From Aerococcus tenax (GTDB lineage: Bacteria > Bacillota > Bacilli > Lactobacillales > Aerococcaceae), in contig NZ_CP127382.2 of the NCBI RefSeq assembly GCF_003286645.3, positions 2,023,454 to 2,087,453 on the forward strand: DNA of 64,000 nucleotides. Direction: 5' to 3'. This document shows, one piece after another, positions 60,976 through 64,000 of the stretch. The translations under genes and the position numbers were made by a program. Position 1 is the stretch's first letter, and each line of letters opens with the position of its first letter. The notes beneath the pieces are model-generated. The model saw only the letters and a program-made list of their open reading frames with translations, was not told the DNA's origin and made no database searches.

Positions 60976-62427
60976 ATGACTAAAAAAATCATCAAGATGC
61001 CGGCCCTAGGCGAAAGTGTTCACGAAGCGACCATTAACGCTTGGCTAGTCAAAGCCGGCGATACCGTCAAAAAATACGACCCGCTTGCAGAAGTGATCTC
61101 TGACAAGGTCACTACCGAGGTCCCCTCCGAATATAGTGGGGTGATCGACGAATTGTTGGTTGATGAAGATGAAGAAATCCCTATTGGCCAAGCCATCCTG
61201 TCAATTATAGTCGCAGGGGATGGCCCAGACGACCAGGCTGAAGCCAGTTCAACAGCAGCGAATGACCAAGAGCGGACGGATGAGGCAAAAGAGGAAGCCG
61301 AGCCAACTCAAAATCTCAACTATTCCCCTGCTGTCGTTCGTTTGGCCCAGGAGAAAGGAATCGATCTCAAGCAAGTCACCGGGACTGGCAAAAATGGTCG
61401 GATTACCAAAAAAGACGTCCTCAAGGCCGCTGATCAAAGCGAAAGTAGCAGTCAAAGCACAAAAGTAAATGAAGCGAAATTGTCAAATGATTCAGAAAAA
61501 TCAAAATTTAATAGCCGATACTCACCAGCTGTGCTAAAATTAGCACAGACGCATAATATTGATTTGTCTCAGTTGGTGGGAACTGGTGCTAAAGGGCGCA
61601 TCACGCGAAAAGATGTCCTAGCGGCACTTGAGTCGGCCTCAAGCCCAGACCAAACTGCCAGCCAGTCTGAAAGCAGCAGCCAAATTGATCAGTCAGCCAA
61701 GACTCCTGTGAGTCAACCAAGTCAATCTCAAGACCAAGTCACACCAGCCGATGGTATCCGTAAGGCCATTGCTAAACAAATGACCAAGTCCTACCAAGAG
61801 ATTCCCCATGCTTGGATGATGGTAGAAGCTGACGTGACCAATATCGTTAATTTACGCAATCATTTGAAAGATTCCTACCAGGATAACGAAGGGATCCACC
61901 TCTCTTACTTCCCATTCTTTGTGAAAGCAGTGACCCAAGCCTTAAAACAACACCCACTGCTTAACGCCAGTTGGCAAGAAGATGGGATTCACTACCATAA
62001 AGACATTAACTTATCGATAGCAGTAGCTACCGAAGACCATCTTTATGTACCAGTGATTAAGCAGGCGGACCGTCTATCCATCAATGGAATCGCCCATGAA
62101 ATTGACCGCCTCGCCCAAGCCGTTAAAAGCGGTGAGGCAACCAGCCAAGACATGCAAGGCGGGACCTTTACCGTAAATAATACGGGGGTCTTCGGTTCGG
62201 TCCAATCCATGGGAATCATTAATCCACCACAAGCTGCGATTCTTCAAATCGAATCGATTAAGAAGCGCCTTCTTGTCAGTGATGACGGTAATTTCAAAAT
62301 GGCCGACATGGTTAACCTCTGTCTCTCCATTGACCATCGTCTCCTCGACGGTTTAGAGGCCGGTCGCTTCTTACAAGATGTGGTCCACAATTTAGCTCAA
62401 TTCAGCCAAGAAACAGAGATATATTAA
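60976..62427 (+). CDS. Dihydrolipoamide acyltransferase (E2) with one lipoyl and two peripheral-subunit-binding domains
   Basis: A 483-residue E2. The lipoyl domain (2-76) has lipoylated Lys44 in ISDKVTTEVPSE. Two E3/E1-binding domains follow: about 116-152 (YSPAVVRLAQEKGIDL, VTGTGKNGRITKKDV) and about 180-216 (YSPAVLKLAQTHNIDL, VGTGAKGRITRKDV). The catalytic domain (about 255-483) ends with SIDHRLLDGLEAGRFL, containing the HxxxDG site. Most E2 proteins carry only one binding domain. Ser/Gln-rich linkers join the domains. I start at 60976 (MTKKIIKMPALGE) with GGGAG upstream; the ten codons before it are not part of the domain. Confidence 0.9.
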   Translation: MTKKIIKMPALGESVHEATINAWLVKAGDTVKKYDPLAEVISDKVTTEVPSEYSGVIDELLVDEDEEIPIGQAILSIIVAGDGPDDQAEASSTAANDQERTDEAKEEAEPTQNLNYSPAVVRLAQEKGIDLKQVTGTGKNGRITKKDVLKAADQSESSSQSTKVNEAKLSNDSEKSKFNSRYSPAVLKLAQTHNIDLSQLVGTGAKGRITRKDVLAALESASSPDQTASQSESSSQIDQSAKTPVSQPSQSQDQVTPADGIRKAIAKQMTKSYQEIPHAWMMVEADVTNIVNLRNHLKDSYQDNEGIHLSYFPFFVKAVTQALKQHPLLNASWQEDGIHYHKDINLSIAVATEDHLYVPVIKQADRLSINGIAHEIDRLAQAVKSGEATSQDMQGGTFTVNNTGVFGSVQSMGIINPPQAAILQIESIKKRLLVSDDGNFKMADMVNLCLSIDHRLLDGLEAGRFLQDVVHNLAQFSQETEIY

Positions 62428-62502
62428 TGCGCTTCTTAGACTCTAGCGACAGTCTTTAACTGAGAGTCAACCAATTATTTCTAGAGAAGAAGGAGTGACA
62501 AT

Positions 62503-63552
62503 ATGAGTGAAGAAACACAAATGACCCCTAAGGTCTTTCTTAATAAAGTATTGAATGGGACAGCGACAGGAGTGGTTATTGGTTTAATTCCTAATGCCGT
62601 TTTATCTGGGATTTTAAAATATTTTACCCACATTCCCCTAGCCGTTACCATTTCTCAAATTGCCGTGATTTTCCAATTAGCTACACCGCTTTTGATTGGG
62701 GCCTTAATCGCCATGCAATTTGGCTTCAAGCCCATGCAAGTCATGGTGACCGCCGGAGCCAGTTTCGTGGGCTCGGGAGTTGTCCAATATAACCCTGAAG
62801 CCAAGGCCTATATCGGTGCGGGAACCGGGGACTTGATCAATACCATGATCACTGCCGCCATAGCGGTTCTGGTCTTACTCTGGGTCAAAGATAAATTTGG
62901 CTCCACCGCTGTGATCGCCATGCCGATCTTAGTAGGTTGTGGGGTGGCCCTGATCGGGGTCCTCTTACTCCCTATTATCGCTAAATTCACTGGCGCCATC
63001 GGTAGTGTCATTAACAGCTTTACCAATTTACAACCGATCCTAATGACCATCTTGATCTCCTGTTCATTCGCGATGTTGATTATCTCACCCATTTCAACCG
63101 TAGCGATCGGTCTAGCTATCCAACTCGATGGGATTGCTGCTGGGGCAGCTTCCATGGGGGTTGCAGCAACCACAGTCGTTTTAGTGGTTCATTCTTGGAA
63201 AGTTAATGAATCCGGGGTTACCCTAGCCATTGCTTTAGGGGCTATGAAGATGATGATGGCCAACTTATTCAAGTACCCAATCATCTTGGTACCTACCCTA
63301 TTTACTGCAGTGATTACTGCTATTCCAGTAGCCCTCTTTAATATTTCCGGTACCCCACAATCCGCAGGTTTCGGTTTAGTGGGTATTGTCGGACCTCTAG
63401 CATCCTTTGATGCCGGCCTAAGTATTCCTTTAGTCATTCTCTCTTGGTTAATCATCCCCGTAGCCGTTGCCTTACTCAGCAAAGTTCTCTTTGAAAAAGT
63501 ATTGAAATTATATGACGGTAACGTGGTCTTTGCTTACCAAGGTCAAGACTAA
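62503..63552 (+). CDS. Orphan PTS EIIC-like membrane protein (EIIC_2 type)
   Basis: A 349-residue protein with ten or so hydrophobic segments, starting MSEETQMTPKVFLNKVLNGTATG. The sequences FKPMQVMVTAGASFVGSG, IYISPISTVAIGLAI-like LIISPISTVAIGLAI and SWKVNESGVTLAIALGAMKMMMANLFKYP, in part GAMKMMMANLFKYP, fit the PTS_EIIC_2 family, a poorly studied group that lacks EIIA/EIIB partners. It follows the E2 gene by 75 nt with its own AGAAGGAG site. No EIIA or EIIB gene is near, so a sugar PTS role is doubtful; uptake of a 2-oxo acid or related organic acid for the adjacent complex is a speculation from context. Confidence 0.75.
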   Translation: MSEETQMTPKVFLNKVLNGTATGVVIGLIPNAVLSGILKYFTHIPLAVTISQIAVIFQLATPLLIGALIAMQFGFKPMQVMVTAGASFVGSGVVQYNPEAKAYIGAGTGDLINTMITAAIAVLVLLWVKDKFGSTAVIAMPILVGCGVALIGVLLLPIIAKFTGAIGSVINSFTNLQPILMTILISCSFAMLIISPISTVAIGLAIQLDGIAAGAASMGVAATTVVLVVHSWKVNESGVTLAIALGAMKMMMANLFKYPIILVPTLFTAVITAIPVALFNISGTPQSAGFGLVGIVGPLASFDAGLSIPLVILSWLIIPVAVALLSKVLFEKVLKLYDGNVVFAYQGQD

Positions 63553-63559
63553 ACATTCT

Positions 63560-63592
63560 AAAAAAAGTCGAGCGCAAGCTCGGCTTTTTTTA
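63560..63592 (+). terminator. Terminator after the 2-oxoacid dehydrogenase operon
   Basis: AGTCGAGC (63566-63573) pairs with GCTCGGCT (63578-63585, one G-U pair), flanked by A-run and T-run. Confidence 0.88.
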
Positions 63593-63612
63593 TGCTTATT
63601 TTTAAGTAGTAA

Positions 63613-63650
63613 CCCTCCAATTTCGTCCTTTGTTGTGACTGTCGCACTCT
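63613..63650 (-). repeat. Solo right half of a hairpin element (H)
   Basis: CCTCCAATTTCGTCC through GCACTCT, the same right half as E0 and C0, directly before the first DnaA box. Confidence 0.8.
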
Positions 63651-63664
63651 CTTAAATCCCCAAA

Positions 63665-63943
63665 AGTGGATAAGTTTTCCCAGGGGGAGTGGACAGAGCT
63701 TACTGTCTATAACTTATCCCAAGGGCTTTTAACAGACTTCTACACAATCCACAGCAAGGGGAGAAGTTATCCACAGCTGTGGATTATTTTGTTAAATCTG
63801 TGTGTAGTCAGGCTTTTGCCCCAGGGTATTATCCACAATCGAACAAGTTTTCCCCTGTTACCCGCTAACTATACACAGATTGTGGATAAGTCTATGAACA
63901 ACTTGGGAAAACTTTTATCCCCAAGTCGAATAAATGTGGATAA
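63665..63943. other. Origin of replication region with a DnaA-box cluster (oriC)
   Basis: Four perfect 9-mers TTATCCACA are present: plus strand 63767-63775 and 63829-63837, minus strand 63881-63889 and 63935-63943. Close variants lie at 63665-63673, 63714-63722, 63745-63753, 63778-63786 and 63915-63923. Such a cluster before a gene with a GAAAGGAG ribosome-binding site (63985-63992) is typical for oriC upstream of dnaA. The dnaA start codon lies just beyond 64000. No AT-rich unwinding element is obvious here; it may lie on the other side of dnaA. Confidence 0.92.
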
Positions 63944-63965
63944 CTTTTACGCTTCATGGTAAACT
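63937..63965 (+). promoter_or_regulatory. Putative dnaA promoter overlapping a DnaA box
   Basis: TGGATA (63937-63942), 17 bp, then an extended -10 TGGTAAACT (TAAACT at 63960-63965). The -35 lies within the perfect DnaA box 63935-63943, which would allow DnaA autoregulation. Confidence 0.5.
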
Positions 63966-63984
63966 AAAAGAGACTATTTCTATA

Positions 63985-63992
63985 GAAAGGAG
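63985..63992 (+). promoter_or_regulatory. Ribosome-binding site for the next gene (presumably dnaA)
   Basis: GAAAGGAG lies 8 nt from the right edge, which places a start codon at about 64001. Identity as dnaA is inferred from the DnaA boxes and the rpmH neighbourhood. Confidence 0.75.
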
Positions 63993-64000
63993 TCGTTTCG

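Overview
The window looks like a chromosomal segment from a low-GC lactic-acid-type Firmicute. The gene content, the repeat style and the rpmH-rnpA-yidC-jag / mnmE / mnmG / rsmG neighbourhood of an origin point to the family Aerococcaceae, most likely Aerococcus (inference; no database was available). The right end (63.65-64.0 kb) is a dense DnaA-box region with a ribosome-binding site for a gene that starts just outside. It is almost certainly oriC with dnaA beyond position 64000, so the window is the arm to the left of the origin.

Layout, left to right. 0-6.3 kb: partial lipid flippase, a FemX-type peptidoglycan transferase, a BcrA/NukF-like ABC exporter and peptidase T. 6.6-10.9 kb: a 1443-residue LPXTG surface protein with five near-identical Cna-B modules and ten copies of a 14-residue proline-rich repeat. 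11.5-21 kb: rsmG, lytSR-lrgAB, an MFS exporter, a transglutaminase-like lipoprotein, a PspC protein and CorA. 21.3-26 kb: a peptide/nickel-type ABC importer with a fused double ATPase. 26-34 kb: mnmG, an XRE membrane regulator, mnmE and a cobalt ECF importer (cbiMNQO) behind a structured leader RNA. 34-42.5 kb: CorC-like protein, an IS1182-family insertion sequence, a P1B-4-type metal ATPase, an AI-2E-family permease, a UPF0145 protein and a PepSY lipoprotein. 42.6-49.5 kb: a self-contained sigma-54 regulon consisting of a LevR-type activator, a mannose-family PTS and rpoN. 49.6-54.6 kb: acyl-CoA and hydroxyacyl-CoA dehydrogenases, a LysR regulator and two flavoproteins. 54.7-57.1 kb: jag, yidC, rnpA, rpmH. 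57.4-63.6 kb: a branched-chain-type 2-oxoacid dehydrogenase operon (E3, E1alpha, E1beta, E2) followed by an orphan PTS EIIC-like membrane protein, placed between rpmH and oriC.

The most striking non-coding signal is a family of about 120-nt intergenic hairpin elements at 11.3-11.5, 19.4-20.1, 35.8-36.2, 37.9 and 63.6 kb, with a deleted copy at 45.2 kb and a larger relative at 16.4-16.6 kb. Each has three nested helices and a 5-nt bulge on one arm. The arm sequences differ between copies but nearly always remain complementary within a copy. The arms fall into a few discrete classes that recur at distant sites. One copy is inserted in the apical loop of another, the IS sits in the loop of a third, and three copies abut or supply the stop codon of the adjacent gene. 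I do not recognise this family from memory and regard it as the best candidate for an undescribed system.

Functional links (inference): the 2-oxoacid dehydrogenase, acyl-CoA dehydrogenase and hydroxyacyl-CoA dehydrogenase suggest catabolism of 2-oxo acids to acyl-CoA. CcpA-like cre sites lie near these genes. LytSR-LrgAB may connect to pyruvate or overflow metabolism. CbiMNQO and the P1B-4 ATPase would balance cobalt-type metals. No tRNA, rRNA or CRISPR array was seen.
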